Below are positions 24,901 to 36,007 of a DNA stretch of 64,000 nt, piece by piece (position 1 is the stretch's first letter; each line of letters begins with the position of its first letter). Source of the stretch: Limnanthes douglasii subsp. nivea (lineage: Eukaryota > Streptophyta > Magnoliopsida > Brassicales > Limnanthaceae); contig JAUPFV010000004.1 in assembly GCA_036936605.1 (NCBI GenBank), positions 65,744,352-65,808,351 on the forward strand. The letters run 5' to 3'. Both the position numbers and the translations under genes were made by a program. Under the pieces are notes generated by a model. It was not told where the DNA came from. It was given only the letters and a program-made list of their open reading frames with translations, and searched no databases.

Positions 24901-26372
24901 ATGGAATTCTCTCTTAAAACTGTGGAACTAACGACTCTATTAGAAAGTTGAATTACAAACTCTTACACAAATTTTCAAAGGAATGAGATCGGTCGAGTGG
25001 TCTTAGTTAGACATGGGATTGCACGTGTTTATGGATTGAACAAGATTCAAGCTAGAGAAATGGTTAAATTTTCCAGCGGTGTGAAATGAATGACGTTGAA
25101 TCATGAGAATAAGAATGTAGGGACTTTTCTCTTTGGTAGTGATACCGCTATTAAAGAAGGTGATCTTGTCAAGCGCACTAAATATATTGTAGATGTTCCA
25201 GCGAGAAAGGCTATGCTAGGGCGTGTGGTCTAAGCGATCACGAGTGAAGACGTGCCGAAATGAAATCCCCTGAGATTATTGAACGTAAGTCTGTGCACGA
25301 GCCTATTCAAACAAGGTTAAAAGTGGTAAATAGCTTGATTTATATAGGTCGTCGTCAACGTGAAGTTATAATCGGGGACCGACAAACAGGAAAAACTACT
25401 ATTGCTATCGATACTATATTAAACCCAAAAAAATTGAACACTTCTGAGAGTGAAACATTATATTATGTCTATGTAGCGATTGGACAAAAACGCTCAACTG
25501 TGGCACAATTAGTTCAAATTCTTTCAGAAGTGAATGCTTTAGAATATTACATTCTTGTAGCAACCACTGCTTCAGATCCTGCTCCTCCTCAAATTATGGC
25601 CCCATATTCTAGGTGTTCCATGGGGGGATATTTCCGCGATAATGTGCATCAATAATATATGATGATGATAGTAAACATACGGTGGTATATCGAAAAATGT
25701 CATAATTGTTACACCGACCACCAGGCCGTGAGGCTTTCCCAGGTGATGTTTTCAATTTAATTTCCCGTCTCTTAGAAAAAGTCGCTAAACGACCAGACCA
25801 AACAGGTGCAGGTAGCTTGACCGCCTTACCCGTCATTAAAACACAAGCTGGATACGTATCGGCCTATATTCCCACCAATGTGATCGCTATTACTAATGAA
25901 CAAATATGTTTGGAAACAAAGCTCTTTTATCGCGGAATTAGAACTGCTATTAATGTCGGATTATATGGTAGTCACGTATCTTCCGCTCAGTTGAAAGCTA
26001 TGAAACAAGTCTGTGGTAGTCTAACACTGGAATTAGCACAAAATCGTGAAGTGGCCGCCCTTTCTCTATTTGGGTCAGACCTTGATGCTGTGACTCATGC
26101 ATTACTGAATAGAGGTACAATGCTGAAAAAAGTACCAAAACAAGGACAATATGCACCACTTCCAATTGAAAACAAATTATAGTTATTTATGCAGCTGTCA
26201 GTGAATTATGTGATCGAATGCCACTAGACAAAATCTCTTAACATGAGACAGCCATTCCAAATAGTGTCAAACCAGAATTCGTACAAGGCTTTTTAAAAAA
26301 AATGTAAATTAACTAAAGAAAAAAATATGAAACCATATGCATTATTAAAACAAAGCGCTTTACCTTTCCTAT
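24901..26372 (+). pseudogene. atp1: atp1 relic, copy 4
   Basis: It groups with copy 3 (GDRQTGKT kept, TRLK shared). Its private lesion is a net loss of about 7 bp at the YFRDN codons (25640-25660), where GATAATGTGCATC replaces GATAATGGAATGCACGC of the other copies. This shifts the frame ahead of the shared TAA after the KMS codons. Confidence 0.95.
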
Positions 26373-27060
26373 GATGGAAGTAAATGAATTCGTAAGAACT
26401 TTTCTTACGGAAAGAATGGAGAGGCCCGCGGTCGAGATATAGTATGTAGGTCTCCAATACTAGACTGAGGAGAATTGGAGTTTGTGGGTTCATGGTGACA
26501 TGCTGCCCAGGGCCCTCTTTCTTTTTAGAGAGGTATGGGAATGCATTTCAGTATTGATTTCTATGCTAGAGCGGTGTAAACCTTGGGTGAGGTACGCTAG
26601 CAAACGGCTGCCTTTTCTAAGAAAAAATCATGGTTAATTACTGCATTTTCTATCCTAGGTTATCACCTTAATTTCATCACTTTTGTTACCCGTTCGCCTG
26701 CAAGCTACAAGTATCTCTCTGGCTAGTCTCTTTTTCATTCATAAAAAAAGGATAAGAAAAATTGGTGAATCGGAGGAACATGAGAAGGAAGAAGTGAGAC
26801 GTTAAATCGAAATTTCATAATAAAGAGAATAATGTATTGGATGATAGAAAAGCCCAATAGAACAGAATAGGGTATGTAATTTCTTTTCTAATTTTGGTCG
26901 TACCTTTTTTCCTTATCTTAAAAACTAGACGTACGGCAGAAAAACCTGCCCAGTCTTATTCCTCATCAGGAAGTTCCTATTGGTTTATGAAGAGGAGTAC
27001 GTTCCTATACTACTAATAGGCTCATTTGCTCTTGTTATATACTTATTAGTAAAAATATCA
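26373..27060. other. End of tandem array and presumed right end of NUMT
   Basis: The last spacer copy runs to about 26757. Beyond it, 26758-27060 is single copy and still less AT-rich than the DNA to its right, so it is probably the next mitochondrial sequence. I recognise no gene. The exact nuclear junction cannot be placed. Confidence 0.55.
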
Positions 27061-28080
27061 TTCACTTCCAAGAAAAATAACAATCAAAGTGCATTGGTAT
27101 AGTCATGAAACTCTTGGTTGAGCTTATAATGGTATTTACAATGAAGAGTATGTATATATAAATCTTAAACATTAGTACTTTAATTTATTGAATCAAGATG
27201 TAATCATATGGGTGTCTTACATGTGTTCTATGTAACAACTTGGAAAATCTGTTTACTAAACCATTAGTCTATAACTAATAACCTCAAAATCTAAAAATTG
27301 AGATTAAAAGTCGTTCATGATATTTTAGAAGTGATAGTAACACATTTAACGATAATGAACGTCTAGAAATCAAATGTTACAATGAATTCAACAATTACTT
27401 GAACACGATATTTATCGTTTAAAATGAGTTACATCTCAGATATTATATATCCGTGTTTTTATTATGGATGAGAGTAAGTTTGGAAAAATTAATAGAATTC
27501 ATTGTATGTATGATATTTATTTGTAAACATATTAATAACAATGTAAGAGTTGTCTTTATGAAAATCCAAAAACGACATCGCTTCTCGTGGAAAAATGAGT
27601 TATTCTCACGTAATGTTTTTAAAATAGAATACACTGTTATAGTCGTATTAAACAAAACAGGGATGCACTTATTAGTCAAAATATTTAGTTATCTAAGACC
27701 GTTAGATATGTTACATTAGACAATTGATTTAAGTTACGACTAACAACTCAAAAAAACTCTGCTATCCTTACACTAGGTAAAATTCAATTGGAAATATTCT
27801 TTAATTTATGCATAAATATTATCTAATAAGAGATCACACTATAAATTAATTAAGCGATATATTCTAAAATTTTGAATAAAAAAATTATTAGAAAATAAAT
27901 GTGAAAATAAATTTGGAAATAAAATTCGAAAGTGGTTTTCCAAATATGATTTGTAATGTAGGTCGTATATTGCAAAACAAAATAAAATTTTGTATGGTCT
28001 GTCGTTGAAAACTTACCATTCATCATACATGGCATGCTATAGCGTGTCAACTCACTCCCCAGTTAAGACGAACCAAATTT
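27061..28080. other. AT-rich intergenic DNA
   Basis: I see no gene, tRNA or repeat border. Open frames at 27443-27719 on both strands are overlapping and have no recognisable motif. Confidence 0.6.
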
Positions 28081-28091
28081 AATATCAAATT

Positions 28092-28331
28092 GTCCCTAAG
28101 AGGGTAGCCGAGTTGGTTGAATAATGCATGTTTGTGATCAAAAGTCATGAGTTCGAGTCCCTCCACATACGCTTTCTCGGCTGAGTCTGGCACCTCGTGT
28201 GGTTTATCTTCTGGCGTTGGTTTGCATGTTATTGCGTTAAGGGTTTACTCTGTGCGTACTCATTGCACTCTGAGTAGCGGCTGCGGGTTTCTTCCAAAAA
28301 AAATCAAGATCAAATTAAAAAAAAAAGAATC
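28092..28331 (+). mobile_element. tRNA-derived SINE
   Basis: This is a short element of 240 bp with an internal RNA polymerase III promoter. Box A is TAGCCGAGTTGG at 28105-28116, a full match to TRGCNNAGYNGG. Box B is AGTTCGAGTCC at 28150-28160, one base from GGTTCGANTCC. A non-tRNA body follows, then A-rich tail sequence. It is flanked by a perfect 11-bp target duplication, AATATCAAATT, at 28081-28091 and 28332-28342. The complete duplication and intact boxes suggest a fairly recent copy. SINEs encode no protein and are moved by LINE enzymes. Confidence 0.93.
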
Positions 28332-28342
28332 AATATCAAATT

Positions 28343-30256
28343 TGGATTGATATCCCATGATAAAGTAATAGTTGTCAAAATAAACATAACCGATTATAAT
28401 TTTCTATTTTATTTTTTCATATGGTGAGATTCTTCCAACAAATTATCTTATTTTAAACTCGTCGTAAATTTATATATAGTGGGAAAGAATGAAAAGATAA
28501 AACACAAACAAATAATGTTTTTATGTGTTTTTATACGATATGGTTTGTTTTTTCATTTATTAAATTTACTAGATAAAATATTTATTTTTCACAGTGTATT
28601 GTAAGTTAAACAATTATAATACTTACAACAAATTATTTTAAAAATAATCTAATTAATATTATATAGGATAATATATATCCTTCACGACCGAAGACACGCA
28701 CCAATATGCCAATTCATCTCAACGGTGAGAACATTTTAATTTCATGTAATGACAAACAACGAACAACATGGACAATTATAATCTTTTGTTCGACTGCTTT
28801 CAACTTTTAAAAAGATATTTTTTACTACAAAATTTATTGTTAAAAATAAGTTAGACAATAGAACGCTAATAATTAATCAGGTATGAGATTATAGTCATAT
28901 TTTTAATTTAATATATTTTAATAATAACAAATCACCAACAAATTAAAATTGTCTATCAAAATTTCAACGTGAATTCATACATATTTGTTTTTATTCTAAA
29001 TCAAAGACGATTTTATTAAATTGAGAAGATTACAATAGGTGGTCCGGTTTAGAACAAATCTCATAACTTTTAACATGAAAAAGATAGGCGTCAATTGTAA
29101 AAATGAAGTGGCAAAACAAATCACGACTAACACTCAAATTCACTTTAGTTACTATTCAAAGAAGGTGGTTCTTTTTGTTAGAAATCTTTTTAAAGCCCGA
29201 TTTGATTTAGACGGAGAATTTCAGGTGAGTATTCTTATTCATTCGAGCTTTTTACAAATCTACTATATTATCTTTTTATGTATTCGAGACTTTTATTTTG
29301 GATTTTTATAGTTTTCTTAGTATGAAGTTACCGTATGGTGATGTCATTCCTCTCAAATCAACATTTCTTAACACTAGCAGTACAAATGTGATGAGATCTA
29401 TCTTTAAAATTACAACTTTATCTTTTATATATATTTTTTCCTTGACTTATTTGGGACTTTAGAACACACATATCCTTTTGAAGTCACCCATATGTTTTTA
29501 ATGTTGGGTTCAGGATCTAGGTTTTCTTCTTATCTATGATGGCGTTGTTGTTTAATGCTCTTTGTTCTTCGGTTGTTGCTAAAGCTTGTTTGATTGTCAT
29601 TTCTCTTGAACGATTACTAGTTTTATCTCTTTATTTCTTCCTAACAAACTTACTAAGTTTGTCTTCACGTACTATTACTTAGACTTTGATCCTGCAAATC
29701 CCAATAATCAATAGAGATGACCAATATCATTATTGAACTTACAATATTTGTTCTTGTCTTTGTGCTCTCGTGCTCCATGCTACTACCCCAATCGTTGATA
29801 TTTGACAGCATCACGGTTACGATTGTAGAGCAAATATATATATATATATATATATAAAATTGTGCCATGAAGAAGAGGAACAAGTTATCATTTACGACTA
29901 ATTGTTTTTTCTTTTCTTCTTTATTTCACCAAGTAATCTTTTATGTTTTTTATTGTTATAATTATTTTACCTTTAGTAGTGATTTGACCAGATAAAAGAC
30001 TATTTATTAATAGATCTATAGATACTTGGAAATTATCGTAATTGATGTTACTTTTTGTCCAAATTTGTTTTTGAATTAGGTATCTTATATGTCACTATTT
30101 TTTACCACATCTTCTGGATAATTAATCTATATATAACTCATGTGTATTTACAACCTTATCAAATTATACTACTAAAATTAAATATAAGATTATCAATTAA
30201 TAACAACCCAAAATAAAAAAGATCTACCAATAATGATTTCGTTTTGAGAAAGTACC
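28343..30256. other. AT-rich intergenic DNA with (AT)n microsatellite
   Basis: There is no convincing gene. An (AT)n run lies at about 29833-29856. A frame at 29039-29311 ends in a donor-like CAGGTGAGT but has no motif or partner exon. Confidence 0.6.
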
Positions 30257-30302
30257 GATATCCATATGGTTTTAGAGCTGATATCCATATGGTTTTAGAG
30301 CT
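30257..30302. repeat. Perfect 2 x 23-bp tandem duplication
   Basis: A 23-bp unit starting GATATCCATATGG and ending TTTTAGAGCT is repeated exactly at 30257-30279 and 30280-30302. Perfect identity in otherwise non-coding DNA points to a recent duplication. Confidence 0.9.
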
Positions 30303-30544
30303 TAAGTACTCAGAACCACCTCGACTTTCTGTTCATACGAATATACACATTAATCGATTTTTCTCTATTCTTTTTTTTGGTTTTGTTTTGTTTTAAAATG
30401 TCATATCTTTCAAACCATAGGTCCAAAAAAATACTAAAATACCATTGGTTCTGCTTTTTTAAGAAGATCAAAACTAGATCAATGAAAGATATTTTGTAGA
30501 ATTTTTTATATTTTTCTTATTGCGTAATTACGTCTAATTAGCTT

Positions 30545-31310
30545 GTGAAATAAGTGTGATTGTGTGAAAAAACTAAATAATTTATATTTGTAAAAATAAG
30601 TGTTCACTGAAACAACAAACGTTTTTTAGTGTTAATATATGGACTTTTTGTGTTTTAAAAAATCAGACCGTGTTCTATGTGCGAAGTTTGTGTAGTTTGG
30701 TTGTGGAAAATAAACTTTGTTGTAATTATGTAAGTATGTGCAAATCTGTTATGAAAATTGTTGGGGTAAATATGAATTTTAGTTGTGAAATAAGTCTGAT
30801 TATGTGAAAAATAAAATAAAATTTGTTTTTGTGAAAATAAATGTTAATTAAGCGAAACAAGTAATTTTTTGTAGTTGTTAAAATATGTGCATTTTGTGTT
30901 GAAAAAACTTGTTTTCTAAAAAGACAAAATTGGACTGTGTTGCGAGTGCAAAATTATGTGTAATTTGGTTGTGTAAAAGTAATTTTATTCTAGTTATGTA
31001 CTTAGTGTAAATGTGTTAGGAATATAAGATGCAAATGGTTGCATAAAACAGTTTTTTGGTTGTGAAATAAGTGTGATGGTGTGAAAAAGATAAATACAAT
31101 ATATACTTCGATAAAATAATAATTTGGTGTGAAACAACTAACTTTTTTTAGTTGTTAAAATATGTGCATTTTTGTATAAAAAAAATTGTTTTGAAAAAAA
31201 AAATATTTTTTATTTGCAAAAATATACGTAATTTGAGTGCGAAAATATGTTCGTTTTTTTATAAAAATAAAAATATGTTTGTTTTAGACGTGTTCGTTGA
31301 TATCTTTTTA
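30545..31310. repeat. Three diverged tandem repeats of about 235-280 bp
   Basis: Each unit opens TTGTGAAATAAGTSTGAT (about 30546, 30782, 31063). Units also share GTTGTTAAAATATGTGCATTTT or a relative, and a TAATTTG/GTAGTTTGG-type phrase. The third unit is less complete. No coding sequence is seen. Confidence 0.7.
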
Positions 31311-31596
31311 CTTTTCTAAATTATTTTATATTTTTTTAATTTAGTTAAAAAATAAAAATTCAATATCAATTTGGGACTTTTATAATTTTTTGAGTTTAGC
31401 TAAATAGTACGGATTTCATAATAATTTCATATTTCTGGATCACATCCGCACTAATCCTACAATATTTAGCGTAATTTTTACTATTAGGATAGAAGCTGTC
31501 AGTTGTCAGTTTTAGAACTTTGTAGTTTCGTTAATAAAATCAGTTTGGAATTAGTTAGAGTTGGTTAACCAAGTAATCTTGGTTTTTATTTATATA

Positions 31597-32184
31597 TGGG
31601 TCATGCTAACCGGTGTCCAAGGCACCCATTACCAATCATTTAATTGTTGCTTTTCAAATGAATGATTAGTTATTTTTTCATAAATGTATTAATGATAAGA
31701 TTAAAATTTATAAAAACATTATTACCCTTTTTAATTTGTATCAACTCATTGTTTTACTAACTTTGTTAATTCATTTAATTTTTGTTTTTTTATCTAGGAT
31801 GAACTTATTTTTTCTTAGCAAATCATTAGATTTTCTAACTTTTTAAAATAAAAAATTGTTTAAATTTTTTTAATTTGTTGCGATTAGTAAGCAATTAATT
31901 ATGCCTTTTTAAAAACAATAATATTTCAAAACTCATATTTTTTTAAAAGTTGAAAACTGTTTTAATAATAGTTATTTAAAAATTTAAAAATAAATAACTT
32001 ATAAAATACAAAATCTATAAACATATAATAGTTTTAAATTAATTTAATTAAAATAGTTATATAATTTTAATATTTTAATAATAATAATAACACTTAAATT
32101 CCATAATGAATATATTAATCAAAATAACTAATTACCATTATTTAACATTAAAAAACTTCAAATATACTATAGAAAGGTAATAAT
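31597..32184. other. Possible lone transposon end, then AT-rich DNA
   Basis: GGGTCATGCTAACCGGTGTC near 31598 resembles a terminal inverted repeat of a plant DNA transposon, followed by AT-rich filler. I found no matching inverted end nearby, so this is tentative. The rest up to the MULE holds no gene. Confidence 0.3.
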
Positions 32185-32227
32185 GGGTCAAGCTATATAT
32201 ACCCAATTCGGGTTTAAGTATACCCAA
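32185..32227 (+). repeat. Left terminal inverted repeat of the MULE
   Basis: It begins GGGTCAAGCTATATATACCC and ends AAGTATACCCAA. Its reverse complement is found at 40297-40339 with three mismatches. A partial copy of its inner end, GAGTATACCCAA, follows directly at 32232-32243. Confidence 0.93.
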
Positions 32228-32292
32228 TTTTGAGTATACCCAATGGTGATCTAAATATACCCATTTTTTTTCCAAAAATGCCATTTTGTGGG

Positions 32293-32300
32293 TATATAAG
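32293..32300 (+). promoter_or_regulatory. TATA box of the PMD gene
   Basis: TATATAAG lies about 150 bases upstream of the ATG at 32452, just inside the left terminal repeat, followed by a CT-rich leader. Confidence 0.55.
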
Positions 32301-32451
32301 CCAATTTGTTTTACTAACTACATCCACTCCACTTTAACCTACACTTTCTCTCACTTCACTCATATCTCTCACTTCTCTCTAAAATCTCACCCTCACTTCT
32401 CTCTCATATTTTCCGGCGAACCACCACCACCACTCCTCCTCCTCCTCCATC

Positions 32452-35161
32452 ATGGTCAAGAACAAAAACCCTCCGCCGCCTCCTACGTAAGTTCCTAAAT
32501 TAATTTTGTTTCATAATTTTGTTAGATTTAGGTATGAATTTTAGTTTTTGGTTAGATTTAGGGTTGAATTTTGTGTTTAGGATAGAATTAGGTAGAGAAT
32601 TAGGGTTTAGGATAGGATTAGGTAGAGTTTTGGGGCCATTTTCCAGCCAACTCGCCGGCTGGAAAATGGCCGGCGATGCACTGGTGGTGCGCCTTGGGCA
32701 GCACCATCGGTGCGTGATGGTGTGCCGCTCGGTACACCCACTGTGTACCGAGCGGCACACTGACCTGTGTCACTCGACACACAGCGCCGATGCCGAGCGG
32801 CACTAGCACCCGTGCCGCTCGGTACACCCTCTATGGTACCTATGGTGCGCCGAATTTTGTTTTAAAAAACTCCAATTTTTGTTTCAAAAGTTCCGGCATT
32901 GCATTTTTTTTTTTAAAAAAACTTCAAATTTATTAGAAATTACTTTATTTAGTTACTTTCACCATGCGTATAAGAGTGTTGATGATTTAAATTTTGTATG
33001 TTACTGTTATTAATTTCGTGTTTTGTTTTGTATTTTTGTAGGTCAGACGCGGTTGAAGAGCGACGTCTTCCACGATCCAGGGCGTATCCCCCTGGGTCAC
33101 GTCCGCCACCGCCAGGGAAGAGTATTAAGACTGTTCGCGCGGTTGAGAATGAGCGGGTCCGCGATGCCAAGCGCGGCCGAGATTTACTAGACGACCCTGA
33201 CACTATTCGTCTTAGGGAGGAGGAACGGATACGGAGTGATCGGTCTTTGCGTCGAATCAAGCATGGCCAGAGGAAGGAAAAGGCCATAGCGACTGAGGAC
33301 ATTGATATCATAGGTGGAGGCTCCTCACGACGAGAGACGTCGTCATCACATACACATAGATCACCACCTCCGACTGCTAGTGATCCACCACCTCCCTCAC
33401 CTTCTCGCAGAGCTGCGTCCCATGCGCATACTATTACACATCCACCACCTGTTAGCGACAGGGTGGATGCCACTGGGGACCCTGAGCAGGACACGATCGA
33501 CGAGGAGCATATAGATGCCATCCACACCGAGGAGCAGCGAAAGACGTTTGCATTTCTCAAATGCAACAAGATCCCACTGTTTCCTGACTACAAGGAGCAT
33601 GAGGCGTACCACGTCTTCATCGGACAGGTAAGTACATAATTATTAAACGTCTACTCTAAGGTTTTACTATTATTATGTTATGACTTAGTTTTTAATTTAT
33701 AGGGTCGCACTACACTGGGCATACATGCACATTATAATGTGCTACGTATGTGGGACCTCACTGCTCAGCCAGATGTGCAGCGATTTCTGGCGCAGACTCC
33801 TTTTGGTCCTCTTATAGCCCACCTGCCTCAGTACTTCACACATTCCGTCTTAGACGAGGTCTTTGTTGAGCGTTGGCATCAGGAGACCAACACTTTCCAT
33901 TTCTCATTTGGAGAGATGACGATTACGCTGGATGATGTCAGCTGCATTACAGGTCTCCCTGTAGTTGGTCGGACACTCGATGTAGTCACGGCTCCACGTG
34001 ACGAGGCATATAGCTACTACACTAGTATGTTAGGTCTGACAGTGGATGAGGTCCGCACAGAGATACAGTCCACCAGAGGCGTTGGCTTCAAGATAAAGTG
34101 GCTGCGGGAGACTTTCACCAGGGGGCGCTACATCGAGTAGACTGATGCTGAGACTATCCGCCAAGTATCACGAGCATACCTTATGTTCTTATTTGGTTGC
34201 ACTATTTTTGCGGATACTAGTGAGAAAAGTGTCAAGGCTGACTACTTGTACGGGTTAGCCAATATGGATTCTGGGTTGTGGGACATCGCGTGGGGTACGA
34301 GTGCATTGGCATTCCTGTTCCGTGGTTTGGGTGATGCTTCGAAAGCATCGAAGCATAACCTTTATGGTTTTGTAGCTATGCTCGATTGTTGGATCTACGA
34401 CCATTTCCCCGTGTTTAGGGCCTCAGAGAATGCTTACCACATAGCGAGGCAGCCTAGGATTGTGAAGTGGCTACCGAAGCGGATAGTTGGGCAAAACATC
34501 CGCCCCAAATCGGTTGTCCGTACTCTCCTTGCTGATCAGAAGGAGGCAGATGTAAGTTTTTAAATACCTTTCTTGCATTACAATTTTGATATTAAGTGTT
34601 AGGATTTTAAAACAATCTAATTGTTTTAATGTTTTGTAACAGGTGCTATTTGAGCCATACGAGGACATTAGAGTCCAGTTTCGAGTCCAGGAGATCCGCA
34701 CTATTGTTTATCCTTTGCGGATGATGAGCACGGTCGAGGGCTACATGCCTGATCGGGTCATGCGTCAGTTTGGATGGGTTCAGGATGAGCCCGAACTCCC
34801 ACTTATACTACGACCGGGTTAGAGGAAAGGAGATCTGGCGAGGTACACGTGGCGAGAGAGCGCATGGCTAGATTGGCGTCAGCACTTGCTTGCTGAGGAT
34901 CGTTTGACAGTTACCATTGCCACATATAGACAATCAGCGACGAACACCTACTGGAGGTACCTGGTTGAGTATGGTTGGCATACTATTACTCCACCACCAC
35001 GTACCACGGACGATAGACTGTTAGACGATGTTTGCTCCATTGTTACTAAGCCCGTAGAGCGTGGGGAGGCGGGTGCGCTTAGGTGGAGAGATCAAGTCCT
35101 GCAGCTCTTCTCTCCTTGGTTGTTTGTCCTCGTTATCGGACTTGTTTTAGCGTTGTTATGA
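32452..35161 (+). pseudogene. Plant mobile domain (PMD) protein gene, four exons, two stops
   Basis: Exons can be placed from splice sites and frame: 32452-32486, 33042-33627, 33703-34551 and 34643-35161. Donors all read GTAAGT. The product has a short proline-rich start, then a charged, proline-rich region. Next is the PMD (segments FGPLIAHLPQYFTHSVLDEV, FHFSFGEMTITLDDVSCITG and LPVVGRTLD). The end is hydrophobic (LFVLVIGLVLALL), a possible membrane anchor. PMD proteins such as Arabidopsis MAIN and MAIL1 act in gene silencing, and PMDs also ride in transposons. In-frame TAG codons at 34138-34140 and 34820-34822 break it. Apart from these the frame is open across all exons, so decay is recent. 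Confidence 0.9.
32639..32852. repeat. GC-rich hairpin array 1 (PMD intron 1)
   Basis: A series of adjacent inverted repeats: TTTTCCAGCC/GGCTGGAAAA (32639-32665), then GTGCCGCTCGGTACAC/GTGTACCGAGCGGCAC (about 32722-32757), then CCGAGCGGCAC/GTGCCGCTCGG (about 32792-32823). It ends GGTACCTATGGTGCGC, the same right end as array 2. It lies within the first intron of the PMD gene in otherwise AT-rich DNA. Confidence 0.85.
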
Positions 35162-35554
35162 TCTTTCATTCTTGTGGACTTCTTAGTTGTTTCACTATCG
35201 TATTTTGTATTATGACATCTACTTTGTAATATGACTTATGACATCTACTATCTACTGCTTCTACTGTTCTTTTTGATTTTTTGTACTTAACTTGATCTCG
35301 TTTTTTATAATTGAGATTCGACAAACAAACATAAGTCATACCATAACACCATAACACTATAACACTATAATAGTAATTCTCGATTTTTTGTACTTAATTT
35401 CATCTTAAATTCGTCCAAAATTAACACTATAATAGTAATTTATTCACTTAAAATCCATAACACCATAACACCAAAACACCATAACATTCAGGATGAAATT
35501 TGTCAAAAAAAACACCATAACCCCAAAACAAATTTAAAAAAATACAACTTAAAT
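35162..35554. other. MULE internal spacer
   Basis: AT-rich DNA between the PMD gene and hairpin array 2, with repeated ACACCATAAC/AACACTATAAC phrases (35345-35520). No gene is seen. The 3' end of the PMD transcript should lie here. Confidence 0.6.
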
Positions 35555-35843
35555 TGCACCATGGGTACGCAGTCAGTGGTACCTATGGTGTACACTACTG
35601 CGTACCCATGGTACAATAGCCTGTGCACCATGGGTACACAGCAGGCAGTACCCATGGTACATGGTACCATCGGTAAAGGGGGTAAGTACCGATGGTACAA
35701 CCCCTTTGTACCGATGGTACCATGCACCGGCCGGCACGTTATGTACCGACCGGTGCATGGCACCATTGGTACACAGTGTGGTGTACCATCGGTACACCAG
35801 ACTCTGCACCATAGGTACACAGAAGACGGTACCTATGGTGCGC
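35555..35843. repeat. GC-rich hairpin array 2 (upstream of small gene)
   Basis: At least five consecutive inverted pairs: ACCATGGGTACGCAGT/ACTGCGTACCCATGGT, CCATGGGTA/TACCCATGG, ACCATCGGTAAAGGGG/CCCCTTTGTACCGATGGT, ATGCACCGGCCGG/CCGACCGGTGCAT, and GCACCATAGGTAC/GTACCTATGGTGC. The outer ends are also inverted (AATTGCACCAT and ATGGTGCGCAATT). Long open frames on both strands here are by-products of the repeats. It ends about 165 bp before the ATG of the small gene. Confidence 0.88.
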
Positions 35844-35935
35844 AATTTTACCTTAAAATTTTTTTCCCGGTTTTTTTTCCCGCGTTTTCTTTTTTCGCGC
35901 TCTAAAATTCCCGCCAATGTAAACTCTCGTTCTTC

Positions 35936-35942
35936 TATATAA
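35936..35942 (+). promoter_or_regulatory. TATA box of the small MULE gene
   Basis: TATATAA lies 66 bases before the preferred ATG at 36008, at a normal promoter distance, and just right of hairpin array 2. Confidence 0.6.
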
Positions 35943-36007
35943 GGAAGTCTACCTTACAACACCAAACACACAAAACTCTCCTTCTAACATAGTTGAAGTC
36001 TATCATA

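Larger units (their letters stand above)
18468..26757 (+). repeat. Four tandem copies of a 2.07-kb atp1-containing mitochondrial unit
   Basis: Units start at 18468, 20542, 22618 and 24692, with the common start CCTTCTC, and are about 2074-2076 bp long. Each holds an upstream region, an atp1 relic and a downstream region that ends AGGACAAAAA or a close variant. Junctions show a short shared sequence (AAAA..CCTTCTC). All four carry the same lesions in atp1, so the gene was broken before amplification. Copies 1 and 2 share changes absent from 3 and 4, and the reverse also holds. The last copy runs on into single-copy sequence at about 26758. Confidence 0.95.

Noticed and set aside
18678..26372. 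Plastid atpA as source of the ATP synthase relics
   Set aside because: Key blocks ([16 protein letters not shown], the N-terminus MEFS, the C-terminus KQSALPF) follow mitochondrial atp1 and differ from plastid atpA. The tRNA cluster beside it is also mitochondrial.
27443..27719. Overlapping frames of about 80 codons on both strands
   Set aside because: No motif on either strand, and their overlap suggests chance.
29039..29311. 90-codon frame with a donor-like end
   Set aside because: It has no recognised motif, no matching acceptor exon and lies in AT-rich DNA.
32519..32827. Open frames over hairpin array 1
   Set aside because: They lie in the first intron of the PMD gene and are repeat-driven.
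35561..35942. Long open frames on both strands over hairpin array 2
   Set aside because: They arise because the short inverted repeats avoid stops in several frames. The translations repeat GT and VPMV patterns and are mirror images of each other.
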